Origin: Calothrix sp. NIES-2098
GTDB lineage: Bacteria; Cyanobacteriota; Cyanobacteriia; Cyanobacteriales; Nostocaceae
DNA length: 64,000 nucleotides
NCBI GenBank assembly: GCA_002368175.1
Contig: AP018172.1
Location: 3,780,001-3,844,000, forward strand
Direction: 5' to 3'
The position numbers were made by a program, and so were the translations under genes. Each line of letters starts with the position of its first letter. Position 1 is the stretch's first letter. The notes under the pieces were generated by a model that was not told the origin of the DNA, made no database searches, and saw nothing but the letters and a program-made list of their open reading frames with translations. Positions 33,023-42,410 of the stretch are shown piece by piece.

Positions 33023-33928
33023 ATGGCTGAAGCAATTGAAATTTATGACGATCGCCTGCTTGCTCTTGTATCGATAGATGCTTCACTTCAGAAACTTACC
33101 AACGGTGCAGTTCATAGTGAAGGCCCTGTTTACTTTCACGAAGATGACAGTGTGGTATGGAGTGATGCTCATGGCAACCGTCTGCTGTGCTGGAGTCCTA
33201 CTGAGAATGTAACAGTCCTACGCGATCCATCTGATTATCAAAGTGGTAATTACCGAGATTTGGAGGGTCGCCTTGTTGCCTGTTCCTCTGGATTGCGTGC
33301 CATTATCCGCCGGGAAAATGATGGTGAATGGAAGGTTTTAGTCGATCGCTACCAAGGCAAACGCCTTAATAGTCCCAATGATTTGGTTGTCAAAAACGAT
33401 GGCACAATTTGGTTTACCGATCCGCCTTATGGTATCACTGAGCCAAACCAAGGATACGGCGGCGAACAGGAACAACCTGGAAGCTACGTATATCGCCTCG
33501 ACCCAGTAACAGGTGAGATTTATCCTGTAGTCACAGATATGGTACGCCCTAACGGGCTGTGTTTCAGTCCAGATGAAAATTTGCTGTATGTTTCCGATAC
33601 AGCTGCGTTTAATATTCCTGGCGGGCCGCATCATGTTCGTGTCTACGAGGTTGTGGGTGGTCAATGGGCAAAAAACGGAAGGCTGTTTGCAGTTATCGAA
33701 CCAGGACAACCTGATGGATTCCGGGTTGATGAATATGGCAATGTTTTTATAAGTTCGGAAGATAGCGTACAGGTATACACTCCTGATGGAACTCGGTTAG
33801 GGAAAATTCTCGTACCGGAAGTATGCGCCAATCTCACTTTCGGAGGGAAGGAACGCGATCGCCTATTCATCACGGCGGGTCATTCCTTATATGCTATCAA
33901 CCTCAATACCCGTGGTATGCAACGATGA
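33023..33928 (+). CDS. SMP-30/gluconolactonase family protein
   Basis: A 301-residue six-bladed beta-propeller. Metal-binding signatures are visible: EGPVYFHEDDSVVWSD (Glu near residue 34), RLNSPNDLVVKNDGTIWFTD (Asn near 117) and RPNGLCFSPDENLLYVSD with the catalytic-type Asp. AGGAG precedes the ATG. It likely hydrolyses a sugar lactone. Its stop overlaps the start of the DoxX gene (ATGA), so the two are co-translated. Confidence 0.85.
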   Translation: MAEAIEIYDDRLLALVSIDASLQKLTNGAVHSEGPVYFHEDDSVVWSDAHGNRLLCWSPTENVTVLRDPSDYQSGNYRDLEGRLVACSSGLRAIIRRENDGEWKVLVDRYQGKRLNSPNDLVVKNDGTIWFTDPPYGITEPNQGYGGEQEQPGSYVYRLDPVTGEIYPVVTDMVRPNGLCFSPDENLLYVSDTAAFNIPGGPHHVRVYEVVGGQWAKNGRLFAVIEPGQPDGFRVDEYGNVFISSEDSVQVYTPDGTRLGKILVPEVCANLTFGGKERDRLFITAGHSLYAINLNTRGMQR

Positions 33929-34467
33929 TTTATAAATTTGTGCTGGGTGTAGCGATCGCTTTTTTTCTAGCTGCATTTAATTACCCACAGCTAGGCCCAT
34001 ACCTGTTGAGTTCAATCTATCATTTGTATCCTGATGGGCTTCCAGGTGTGGCGTTGTTACTGCTGAGAGTTAGTGTCGGCGGCTTGTTTATACTACACGG
34101 TTATCCTAAAGCAACGCATCTGCGGCAGTGGGCTGATTCTCTGAAAACGCCTATTTTTCTTTGTTTTTTATCAGCTTGGTCAATGTTGGGTGGGGGATTA
34201 TTCCTGATTTTGGGATTTCTCACACTCTTAGCGACATTACCGATTCTGGCATCTATATTATATGCGATTCTGTTACATCTGATGGAGGGTAAGCCGTTTG
34301 TCGCCAAAGACCCATACTTAATTCCCAACGATCAATATCAAGGCCCTTTAGGAAAAGGTGAACCGCCAAGCTGGGAAAAAGCGTGGATGTACTGCGCTAT
34401 GTTAATTGCGATCGCAGTTTTAGGCCCTGGTGCTTATTCCTTAGATGCTTTGATATTTGGACGGTGA
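33925..34467 (+). CDS. DoxX family membrane protein
   Basis: A 180-residue protein with four predicted membrane segments (YKFVLGVAIAFFLAAF; LLLLRVSVGGLFILHGYPKA; GGGLFLILGFLTLLATLPIL; AMLIAIAVLGPGAYSLDALI). RVSVGGLFILHGYPK is the typical DoxX start. The ATG overlaps the preceding stop (ATGA). A 34-codon longer frame lies inside the upstream gene and was rejected. DoxX proteins associate with membrane redox systems; a role with the GMC/SMP-30 enzymes is possible. Confidence 0.82.
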   Translation: MIYKFVLGVAIAFFLAAFNYPQLGPYLLSSIYHLYPDGLPGVALLLLRVSVGGLFILHGYPKATHLRQWADSLKTPIFLCFLSAWSMLGGGLFLILGFLTLLATLPILASILYAILLHLMEGKPFVAKDPYLIPNDQYQGPLGKGEPPSWEKAWMYCAMLIAIAVLGPGAYSLDALIFGR

Positions 34468-34693
34468 ATCGTCAACGATCAAAACTGTATCTCAACTTTG
34501 AACATAAATATCATTTTCCTCTATAGATGGATGCTGTTGTGGACAGTAATCGCTTACACACGCAATCGGTTACTGAGCCTTAGATGAACTCAATATATTA
34601 ATCACAGTAATTGACGAGATCGTTCTATTTCTTGGACTTGTATCTGACTATTTCCGGCGTCATTGTTGGACTTCTGATCCCTTAACAGCACTG

Positions 34694-34825
34694 CTGTGGG
34701 GGATATTATTTCTGAGGAAAAAATGTGTTGAACTGCATCAGGGAGAAATTTATGTAGAAAGTGAGGTTGGTGTTGGAACAATTTTTACAGTCAATATTCC
34801 CCAATATAATAGCAAAAGCTATTGA
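34694..34825 (+). pseudogene. C-terminal fragment of a sensor histidine kinase
   Basis: The frame reads KKCVELHQGEIYVESEVGVG, then TIFTVNIPQ and a stop. This is the last part of a histidine-kinase ATPase domain (G2-box and end). The N-box, G1 box and kinase core are not present upstream, so it is a remnant. Confidence 0.7.
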
Positions 34826-34838
34826 ACAGAAGAAATAA

Positions 34839-35219
34839 TTATAAATTAGAATCGCCTGGATTCATAAATATGACTCTAATAGCACTTACCAGTAGTAAGA
34901 CTCCAAAAATCCTCGCCAAAATTATATTAGATAATCCGGTTCCTATTTTTGCTCCAAACCACCCACCTAATACAAAACCTAGACAAAGCAGTGTTGCTAT
35001 CTTAATGTCCACATAGCCTTGTTTGTAATAAGTCCATGCAGCCAAGATATCAATAGGAGGAACAAGTAAAGCTAATGTTGTTCCTTGAGCTTGGTGTTGA
35101 GAAAAACCAAATACAAAAATTAAGGCGGGTAAAATAATTATACCACCACCAATTCCGGTAATTCCACTGACTGTTCCTGCTATTAAGCCTAAAATTAGAC
35201 AAATTAAAGCGTTATCCAT
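34839..35219 (-). CDS. Half-size TSUP (TauE/SafE-like) permease
   Basis: A 126-residue protein with about four membrane segments, corresponding to one half of a normal TSUP transporter: CLILGLIAGTVSGITGIGGG (the signature glycine-rich motif), GTTLALLVPPIDILAAWTYY and GWFGAKIGTGLS. Full-length members have two such halves (about 250 residues or more; see 35674). It may dimerise to a complete transporter or be a truncation. Its stop directly follows the histidine-kinase remnant. Confidence 0.72.
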   Translation of the reverse strand: MDNALICLILGLIAGTVSGITGIGGGIIILPALIFVFGFSQHQAQGTTLALLVPPIDILAAWTYYKQGYVDIKIATLLCLGFVLGGWFGAKIGTGLSNIILARIFGVLLLVSAIRVIFMNPGDSNL

Positions 35220-35673
35220 TAATTTTTCTTTGATTTACTGTACAAAGCTACAACATTCACGTTATCTAGAATATGAAAAGTATTTGATCGTCACTTGTCA
35301 TTTTTATGAATAAAGTATGACATTTATTAATAGTTAAATGTTTAGAAAATACACACAAGTTAGCGGGTGTTTATAGCAAAGTTATAAGCAGGTTATGGAA
35401 TGAAGTCATGATGAATGAACTACTATAAATTGATAAAACTACAGTAGTTAAATGACTTGTATAAATTTGAAAAAAAGTGGAATATATGTGTAAAATAATA
35501 TATTTTATCTGAAATTTTTAGAATAACTAAATATGCAATATTATTAAATTGTTATTATTTTGATAACCACAAATGTTTGCTTTGATTAATGAGCAAGTCT
35601 AAAGTAAGCTCAACTAATAACTAACAAGATAATCTGTGTTTCAAGTATAAAGCCCAATCATGGAGAATTAACC
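35220..35673. other. Divergent AT-rich intergenic region
   Basis: 454 bases between the two divergent TSUP genes. Very AT-rich; nothing else was recognised. Confidence 0.5.
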
Positions 35674-36510
35674 TTGAATATTATAGATTTTTCACTATTA
35701 GTATGGTTTGGCTCCCTAGTTGCTGGGTTTTTAGGAGCTTTGACAGGTTTAGGCGGCGGGGTAGTAATTGTTCCTTTTTTATCTGTAATTTGTGGAGTAG
35801 ATATTCATTATGCGATCGGTGCTTCTTTAGTATCTGTAATTGCTACATCTAGTGGAGCAGCATCTGCTTACGTGAAGGAAGGCTACACCAATCTGCGGTT
35901 AGGGATGTTCTTAGAAGTGGCAACAACATTTGGTGCAATAGTTGGAGCAATGGTGGCAGCGAAGATTTCTACAGGAACAATTGCTGTTGTGTTTGGGATT
36001 GTTTTACTTTACAGTGCCTACTTATCTCGTCAACAACATTCTGAAAACATAGATAATTTACCACCAGATCCGCTAGCAACGCGCTTGAAGCTCAATAGTA
36101 CATATCCAACTCCAACGGGAGAAGAGTCTTACAACGTGCGTGGTGTTCCTTTGGGGTTTGGATTAATGTTTACTGCTGGTGTACTTTCTGGCTTGTTGGG
36201 TATTGGTTCAGGCGCGCTCAAGGTACTGGCAATGGATCGAGTTATGCGTATTCCGTTCAAAGTTTCTACAACTACTAGCAATTTCATGATTGGAGTGACA
36301 GCTGCGGCTAGTGCTGGAATTTATCTTAATCGAGGTTACATCGATCCCGGATTAACAATGCCAGTAATGTTGGGAGTTCTGTTTGGTGCTGTTTTAGGGG
36401 CGCGGTTATTGATTGGAGCTAAAGTAACTCTTTTACGAAATATTTTTAGTGGTGTCATTTTCGTTCTAGCCCTGGAAATGATCTACAAAGGACTAACTGG
36501 GAGGCTTTAG
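35674..36510 (+). CDS. TSUP family anion exporter (TauE/SafE)
   Basis: A 278-residue membrane protein with both halves of the TSUP fold: FLGALTGLGGGVVIVPFLS near residue 20 and GVLSGLLGIGSGALKVLAMD near 172. About eight membrane segments are expected. It starts with TTG, seven bases after GGAG. Family members export sulfite, sulfonates or organic anions. The DUF1634 gene follows after one base, a conserved pair. Confidence 0.85.
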   Translation: MNIIDFSLLVWFGSLVAGFLGALTGLGGGVVIVPFLSVICGVDIHYAIGASLVSVIATSSGAASAYVKEGYTNLRLGMFLEVATTFGAIVGAMVAAKISTGTIAVVFGIVLLYSAYLSRQQHSENIDNLPPDPLATRLKLNSTYPTPTGEESYNVRGVPLGFGLMFTAGVLSGLLGIGSGALKVLAMDRVMRIPFKVSTTTSNFMIGVTAAASAGIYLNRGYIDPGLTMPVMLGVLFGAVLGARLLIGAKVTLLRNIFSGVIFVLALEMIYKGLTGRL

Positions 36511-36511
36511 A

Positions 36512-36892
36512 ATGGCTTTTAAGAAGCATACAAAATCCGAACGGCGCTTTGAACAGTTTATCGGCAACTTTTTAAGAATTGGGGTGATACTTGCCACGGG
36601 TTTGGTTCTATTAGGTGGAATTTTGTACTTAATTCGCCACGGGGGTGAGGTTCCCAATTACCAGTTTTTTCGGGGGGAACCGACAGAGTTTCGCACTCCC
36701 AATGGATTAAAAACATCAATATTATCAGGTCGTAACCGAGGTCTTATTCAACTAGGGCTACTGCTACTGATTGCGACTCCAGTTTTACGAGTCGCTTTTT
36801 CTTTGTTAGCTTTTGTTCAATTAGGAGATTTTTTCTATGTAATTGTGACTCTGATTGTACTGTTTGGACTGGTATACAGCCTTATAGGATAA
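36512..36892 (+). CDS. DUF1634 membrane protein
   Basis: A 126-residue protein with three hydrophobic segments (FLRIGVILATGLVLLGGILY; GLIQLGLLLLIATPVLRVAF; FFYVIVTLIVLFGLVYSLI). The RVAFSLLAF segment and location right behind a TSUP gene match DUF1634, which is typically paired with TauE/SafE permeases. It is probably a subunit or modulator of the exporter. Confidence 0.8.
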   Translation: MAFKKHTKSERRFEQFIGNFLRIGVILATGLVLLGGILYLIRHGGEVPNYQFFRGEPTEFRTPNGLKTSILSGRNRGLIQLGLLLLIATPVLRVAFSLLAFVQLGDFFYVIVTLIVLFGLVYSLIG

Positions 36893-37023
36893 GATTTTTC
36901 AAATTTGATTTATGCGAATTAGTTTGCGATCGCATTGGTTACAAAATACAAAAACAAGCTAACTTTGAAGACATCAAAGCCTTTAGCACCTCTCACAATA
37001 GTTATCTCCTGACTCTGGTTTCA

Positions 37024-38019
37024 CTATTGGGTAAGCAGCAATATGGTATGTCCGTCTGGATCTTTAACTAAACAACCCTGCTGATAAGGCTGGGAGCTAT
37101 CTGCAAACTGCACAATTTTGGGCGAAACCAACTGAACTCCGTGCTGACGCAGCTTATCTACAATCTGCTCAATGTTGTTAACGATGATTTGGACTTGCAC
37201 CGTTGCAATATCGCAACTTTTCCAATCACTAGGTATAGGACGACCTTTAGGGGGTACAAGATAGTCTAACAACTCAATCCCTACGCCACCTTGAGCGGGT
37301 CGCAGTCCTGTAATTTGGACTTCTGCTCCTGGTAAATTATCCATACGCGCTTGAGTTGCACGCCAGTTGAGACTGCGGCTATCGATTTGCATTCCTAGAA
37401 GATCGCGGTAAAAGTGTAGACTCTGCTCAGTGTTAGAAACTGCGATCGCACTATGATCGATTCCTAAAAATAAGCTATCTCTGTTTTGATGCCATTTATC
37501 TTGTCCTTTATCAGGCGGAAACCAAATTAACTCTAAATCATGACCATCAGGATCTTTAAATTTGAAGGCGCGGACACCACCAGAGGCTTCATTATCAGGC
37601 GGTATTGTCTGGGGAGCAGCTGAAATTGATTCAATTGGAAATGAACGCAAATGCGAATAGGCTCGATCCATATCACTTACCACAATCGCTAGATGTTGAA
37701 ACCACAGGTCATTACTTTGAGAATCGCTGGGTATGGGTTGAGAGTGAATGTTGAGATATTCCCTCAACTCAATGAGTTCATCACCTAATTGCAAGGTGAC
37801 AATGCGAATGTTTGCCCCAGCTACACCTTCTAATTCGCTATAATTCTGTCCTGAAACAGTGATGTCAGAAACGAGTTCAAAACCGAGGGCTTGTGTATAG
37901 AAATTCAAAGAGCGATGTCTAGCGACAAGCCGCTCCGCGTCTACGCAGTTTGTTACCGTTAAGCCAATAGCTCGAATTCTTTGTGCCTGTACTATATTAG
38001 CGCGACTAAATGTATTCAT
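37024..38019 (-). CDS. VOC (glyoxalase/dioxygenase-fold) protein with two domains
   Basis: A 331-residue protein with two tandem vicinal-oxygen-chelate domains: residues about 15-165 (AIGLTVTNCVDAE ... LNFYTQALGFELV ... FKDPDGHDLELIWF) and about 185-330 (LGIDHSAIAVSNTEQSLHFY ... VKDPDGHTILLL). Metal ligands His/Glu are visible near each domain's start and end (DHSAIAV, DGHDLELI). It may act as a dioxygenase or lyase; the substrate is unknown. A short repeat inserted in frame encodes DAERLVARH in the first domain, between strands. Confidence 0.78.
   Translation of the reverse strand: MNTFSRANIVQAQRIRAIGLTVTNCVDAERLVARHRSLNFYTQALGFELVSDITVSGQNYSELEGVAGANIRIVTLQLGDELIELREYLNIHSQPIPSDSQSNDLWFQHLAIVVSDMDRAYSHLRSFPIESISAAPQTIPPDNEASGGVRAFKFKDPDGHDLELIWFPPDKGQDKWHQNRDSLFLGIDHSAIAVSNTEQSLHFYRDLLGMQIDSRSLNWRATQARMDNLPGAEVQITGLRPAQGGVGIELLDYLVPPKGRPIPSDWKSCDIATVQVQIIVNNIEQIVDKLRQHGVQLVSPKIVQFADSSQPYQQGCLVKDPDGHTILLLTQ
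37912..37946. repeat. Short dispersed repeat inserted in frame in the VOC gene
   Basis: It starts GCGATGTCTAGCGACAAGCC and ends CGCTCCGCGTCTACGC. It is nearly identical to the unit at 40524-40558 and shares its start with the one at 25733-25764. It reads through without a stop as part of the VOC protein. Confidence 0.7.
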
Positions 38020-38041
38020 AAATGATTGACCTTAACTTATA

Positions 38042-39291
38042 TAGGACTTACGCAATTGGCACAAATAGCAGGCAGGGCAAAGCCCTGACACGCGACAATA
38101 TAAATCAAACCAAGCACATAAAAATACTTGGGCGCTTCAGTTGCTGAATTAAATAATTAGAAAGCAAGTTATGCTTGATTTGATAGATAGTTTTGCCAGT
38201 TCTATAGGCTAAATTCTTTAACCTAACCCAAACCAACATTGCACAAGCAATATGATTTCTTTGGAGTCTAGCTTTCCGACACTGGCAAGATTCAATGCCA
38301 GTTAGTTGTTTAATTTCCCTGTGAAACTCCTCTATTTTCCAACGAATTTTACACACCTGTTGTACAACATCCGTGGAACTTTGAGATAAATCGTTAGTGG
38401 CGACATAATCCGTTCTGTTGGTAGAAACAGTAACCCGGAATAGTTTCACTTTTTTATTAGCTGGGAATCCTTTAATTTTTATGATTTTACCACAGTCTAA
38501 TTCTTCTTGGTTCCATTCTAATAATTCAATCCGTTTATATTTTTCTTGACCAAATGTATCATCAACTAAACGATTATTTTTTAAAGGGCAATAATAAATT
38601 TTGTCTAAGCTATCAATATATAGCATTAAACTGTGTACCGCATACCATGTATCCATCAAAACAGTATCAAATGGTAAAAGCTTATGATACACAAGGTTTT
38701 GGAGCATATCTTTCACATGGTCTATCTTGGTTTTCCCATCGACATCAGGATTAAAAATTCGATAATCTATGACCCAAAATCTTTGAAGTGTAGGGTTGAC
38801 ATACACGCAGCTAACTACACCAATGCCTTTCAGGACACCATGCTCATTACCACTATATTGTCTTCTGACTATTTCTATTTCTTCAGAATACTTTTTATCT
38901 AAAACGCTATCATCAAATATGATGTAACCATTTTCATCAGACTCAACGACCTCTTTCACGTTATCCCATAGTAAACGAGGTGTTAATTTTTCGGTTTTCA
39001 AATAATAGTTAATTGCGTCATGACTAATACTCTCTAAATGCTCTGCCAAATTGGTAATTGTATAATTAATTTGACTACTTAATAAATATTGGCAGTAATT
39101 AAGCTTAGTAAATCTCATTACCCTTAGCGAAATTTATCTAATATAACCTCTACCTATTTTCTCACGAATATTTCGATAGTACTTCCAAGACAGCGACTTC
39201 TATTACGAAGGCAAAGCTTTCAAAATCAGATTTAATTAATACCTATGTACTATGAACTAACGATCGCATTGTGCCAGTTGCGTAAGTCCTG
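38042..39291 (-). mobile_element. IS701-like insertion sequence, intact
   Basis: The 20-bp terminal inverted repeats AGGACTTACGCAATTGGCAC (38043-38062) and, at 39271-39290, the same with one mismatch enclose one transposase gene. The pentamer TTATA lies directly outside both ends (38037-38041 and 39292-39296) and may be the target duplication. The site lies between the VOC gene and GH15, without interrupting a recognised gene. Confidence 0.8.
38105..39118 (-). CDS. IS701-type DDE transposase
   Basis: A 337-residue IS4/IS701-superfamily transposase. The first Asp is in YIIFDDSVLDKKYSEEI (about residue 69), the second in VLMDTWYAV (about 155) and the Glu in the Y-(2)-R-like block IRWKIEEFHREIKQLTG (about 260). 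The length is normal, with no stop or shift, so the element may be active. Confidence 0.85.
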   Translation of the reverse strand: MRFTKLNYCQYLLSSQINYTITNLAEHLESISHDAINYYLKTEKLTPRLLWDNVKEVVESDENGYIIFDDSVLDKKYSEEIEIVRRQYSGNEHGVLKGIGVVSCVYVNPTLQRFWVIDYRIFNPDVDGKTKIDHVKDMLQNLVYHKLLPFDTVLMDTWYAVHSLMLYIDSLDKIYYCPLKNNRLVDDTFGQEKYKRIELLEWNQEELDCGKIIKIKGFPANKKVKLFRVTVSTNRTDYVATNDLSQSSTDVVQQVCKIRWKIEEFHREIKQLTGIESCQCRKARLQRNHIACAMLVWVRLKNLAYRTGKTIYQIKHNLLSNYLIQQLKRPSIFMCLV

Positions 39292-39717
39292 TTATAATTA
39301 AAGTTTTTATAATTACCAAGATTAGAGAATGAAAGATATTGAGTTTTCTGCTTTTTTAAGGATTTCATACAATAATGAAAATGATATGAAATTTATCTAA
39401 ACCTTGGGGTAGAAATTTTAATTCACCCAATGGTTGGAGGCGATCGCCACAGTAAACTTCTAAAGTGATAGCAGAATCAAAGCAATAGCGATCGAGAATA
39501 CAATCCATGCCTAGATTATTTTTGGCACATTCTTAGCAATAATTTGATTAGGAAATATAATCAATAAAGTGAATTTTTAACTCATTTATTAAATCTTGAA
39601 ATGTATAAATAGTTGACAATAAAAATTAATAGATAACGTATTTTTTAGAATTAACAACATTAACATTTTAGAGTTTGAGGACTGTTAAATAAACAAAAAG
39701 CTACTCAAAGCTAAATC
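39292..39717. other. Intergenic region upstream of GH15
   Basis: AT-rich, with two HIP1-type sites. It contains a 47-codon minus-strand frame with protein-like composition (see 39365-39508). Confidence 0.45.
39365..39508 (-). pseudogene. Short coding remnant of unknown origin
   Basis: The frame reads MDCILDRYCFDSAITLEVYC, then GDRLQPLGELKFLPQGLDKF and a stop soon after. The composition and two HIP1 sites look like real coding sequence cut short on both sides. I cannot assign a family. Confidence 0.35.
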
Positions 39718-42138
39718 ATGAAAATTCTTAGTCAAGCACAGGCTTTTGGCGCACCTGGTATTGAGCCACGATGGACTCATGCGAATAAAGATGCAGTCGG
39801 AACAGCCTACTCTACCTCCAGTCGCGTTTGGTTTACTATTTGGAATGGTGTGGTGACAGAAGTTTACCATCCGACAGTAGATAGACCCCAAATTCGGGAT
39901 TTGCAATATCTAATTTCTGATGGCAAAAGCTTTTTTCACGAAGAGAAACGCCATTTAGAATCGAAAGTAGAACATCTGTGGACTTATGGCTTAGGATACC
40001 GCATCACTAATTCCGATCCTCAAGGGCGTTATGCCGTGATTAAGGAAGTAATTGCCGATCCGCATTTATCGTGTATTTTACAGCACACTAAATTAGCTGG
40101 AGAGTGGGATTTTATTTCCCAACTTCATTTATACGCTTTGTGTGCGCCGCATCTGGAAGTTAGCGGTAGAGGTAATAATGGTTACGCAGTAGAAGTAGCT
40201 GGAAAAAATATTCTTGTAGCAGAAAAAGGAGGGACTTGGCTAGCACTAGGCGCAACAGTCCCGTTTACTCGTCTTTCCTGCGGCTATGTCGGTCAAAGCG
40301 ATGGCTGGACAGATTTAGCTGATGATTTTCACATGGATTGGGAGTTTGACTCTGCCGAGGATGGTAATCTGGCTTTAACTGGAAAACTAGACTGGAATAT
40401 TAGTGATGAGTTTATTTTAGGGTTAGCATTTGGTACAACCTTGCACAATGCGATTTCCACCCTGTTTCAGTCGCTGAACCTTCCTTTCTCTGAGCAGAAG
40501 CAGCAATATAAAGAACAGTGGAAGCGATGTCTAACGACAAGCCGCTCCGCGTCTACGCGCAGCGACATCAAACCGTTAGAAAATGTCTCCTATGACCAAG
40601 GTAAGTTATATCACAACAGCGTTAGTCTATTGTTGGCACATGAAGATAAAACTTACCCTGGTGCTTTAATTGCATCTATGGCTATACCTTGGGGTGAAGC
40701 TAAAGACGACCAAGACCAAGGAGGATATCACCTTGTCTGGACGCGGGATATGGTGAGCAGTGTAGCAGGTTTGGTGGCCGCTGGGGAAACTGATACCGCA
40801 GTGCGATCGCTCATTTATCTTGCTACCAGTCAACAGGAAGACGGCGGATTTGCGCAAAACTTCTGGGTTGATGGCGAACCCTACTGGAAAGGCATCCAAC
40901 TAGATGAAGTAGCATTTCCTATTCTTTTAGCATGGCTTTTACATCAGGAAAATGTACCACTAAACTTTGATATTTATCCCATGATTTTGCGGGCTGCGGG
41001 TTATTTAATTCGTCATGGCCCTGCTACCCAACAAGAACGCTGGGAGGAATGTAGCGGTTATTCACCTTCTACACTTGCAGCCAATATTGCTGGCTTAATC
41101 TGCGCGGCTCAATTTGTGCGTGAAACTGGTGATGAAGCAACAGCGCAATTCATCGAAGAATACGCAGATTTTTTAGAATCTCACATTGAAGACTGGACAG
41201 TAACTACTGAAGGCACTCTAGTTCCTGGAATCAAACGGCATTATATTCGGATTACTCCTACAGATATTAATAATCCTCAACCCAACGAAAATCCAAACCA
41301 AGGAACTATTTTCATCGCCAGTCAGCCACCAGGGGAACCAACAGAATTTCCTGCAAAAGAAATTGTCGATGGCGGTTTTCTACAATTAGTGCGCTACGGA
41401 ATTCGTAAACCCAACGATCCAATTATTGTTGATTCTGTCAAAGTCCTTGATGCAGTCTTAAAAGTAGATACACCCGTTGGGCCTTGTTGGCATCGTTACA
41501 ATCACGATGGTTATGGACAGCAAGAAAATGGAGATCCTTATGTTGGTTGGGGTAAAGGACGTGCTTGGCCTCTTTTAACAGGAGAACGAGGACATTATGA
41601 ATTAGCTGCTGGCGGCGATGTCAAAACATATATCAAAGCGATGGAAAGATTTGCTTCCGACACTTGTTTGCTACCAGAACAAGTTTGGGATGAAGCCGAT
41701 AAACCTGATGTTCATATGTATTTAGGAAAACCCACAGGTTCAGCCATGCCTTTAATGTGGGCGCACGCCGAGTATATCAAGCTGCTGCGATCAACTCATA
41801 ACGGTCAGGTTTTTGATTTTATTCCAGAAGTAGCTAATCGATATTTAGGTGAAAGAAAGCCGTGTAAATCATTAGAAATTTGGAAGTTTAACCGCCAAAT
41901 AAAGCAAGTCAAAAAAGACCAGACATTGCGAATTCAAGCTTTAGAATCTTTTCAGTTGCACTGGTCAGATGATAATTGGCAAACTACACAAGATACACCT
42001 TCTACTGCCACAAAGCTAGGAGTGAATTTTGTAGATATTTCTGTGTCTGATAATCAAAAAAAGCTCATCAGCTTTACTTTCTTGTGGATTGATAGTAACA
42101 AATGGGAAGAGCGTAATTACACAGTTGCAGTTAGTTGA
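39718..42138 (+). CDS. Glycoside hydrolase family 15 glucoamylase
   Basis: An 806-residue enzyme cleaving alpha-glucans, probably glycogen-related. The N-terminal beta-sandwich (about 1-275) starts AFGAPGIEPRWTHANKDAVG; the (alpha/alpha)6 catalytic domain runs about 290-690 with YHLVWTRDMVSSVAGLVAAG and PYWKGIQLDEVAFPILLAWL (general acid Glu in this region) and WGKGRAWPLLTGERGHYELA (general base Glu). There is no signal peptide, so it is intracellular. A short repeat inserted in frame gives RCLTTSRSASTRSDIK near residue 270, between domains. Confidence 0.88.
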   Translation: MKILSQAQAFGAPGIEPRWTHANKDAVGTAYSTSSRVWFTIWNGVVTEVYHPTVDRPQIRDLQYLISDGKSFFHEEKRHLESKVEHLWTYGLGYRITNSDPQGRYAVIKEVIADPHLSCILQHTKLAGEWDFISQLHLYALCAPHLEVSGRGNNGYAVEVAGKNILVAEKGGTWLALGATVPFTRLSCGYVGQSDGWTDLADDFHMDWEFDSAEDGNLALTGKLDWNISDEFILGLAFGTTLHNAISTLFQSLNLPFSEQKQQYKEQWKRCLTTSRSASTRSDIKPLENVSYDQGKLYHNSVSLLLAHEDKTYPGALIASMAIPWGEAKDDQDQGGYHLVWTRDMVSSVAGLVAAGETDTAVRSLIYLATSQQEDGGFAQNFWVDGEPYWKGIQLDEVAFPILLAWLLHQENVPLNFDIYPMILRAAGYLIRHGPATQQERWEECSGYSPSTLAANIAGLICAAQFVRETGDEATAQFIEEYADFLESHIEDWTVTTEGTLVPGIKRHYIRITPTDINNPQPNENPNQGTIFIASQPPGEPTEFPAKEIVDGGFLQLVRYGIRKPNDPIIVDSVKVLDAVLKVDTPVGPCWHRYNHDGYGQQENGDPYVGWGKGRAWPLLTGERGHYELAAGGDVKTYIKAMERFASDTCLLPEQVWDEADKPDVHMYLGKPTGSAMPLMWAHAEYIKLLRSTHNGQVFDFIPEVANRYLGERKPCKSLEIWKFNRQIKQVKKDQTLRIQALESFQLHWSDDNWQTTQDTPSTATKLGVNFVDISVSDNQKKLISFTFLWIDSNKWEERNYTVAVS
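40524..40558 (+). repeat. Short dispersed repeat inserted in frame in the GH15 gene
   Basis: It begins GCGATGTCTAACGACAAGCC and ends CGCTCCGCGTCTACGC, with the inverted ends GATGTC and GACATC (40563-40568). It codes for a Ser/Arg-rich loop at the border of the two domains. Confidence 0.7.
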
Positions 42139-42182
42139 TTAGCTGTTAGCTGCTCAAAGCTACCTAAGTTAGTGATGTTGTA

Positions 42183-42210
42183 GAGTGGGCAGTAGTGCCT
42201 ACTCTTTTTG
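42183..42210 (+). terminator. Terminator of the GH15 gene
   Basis: GAGTGGGCA (42183-42191) pairs with TGCCTACTC (42196-42204), with one G-U pair and a four-base loop, followed by TTTTTG. Confidence 0.8.
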
Positions 42211-42410
42211 TAGACAATCTTTCTTAAATACTTTGACACAAGTTTGTCAAATGAGAGCTTTAACTTAAAAATATGGGGCTTTAAGTTGAATTTATAAAGT
42301 TAAATCCAAAATTATTTGTCAAAAATTATACATATAACTTTGTTTTATTCATGCTCAAAACCGATAAAATCTTGCAGTTCATCATTTAATCAAAGACAAA
42401 GAACTGAATT

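Noticed and set aside
25733..40558. GCGATGTCTA units as CRISPR repeats
   Set aside because: They are single, far apart and inside genes, without regular spacers.
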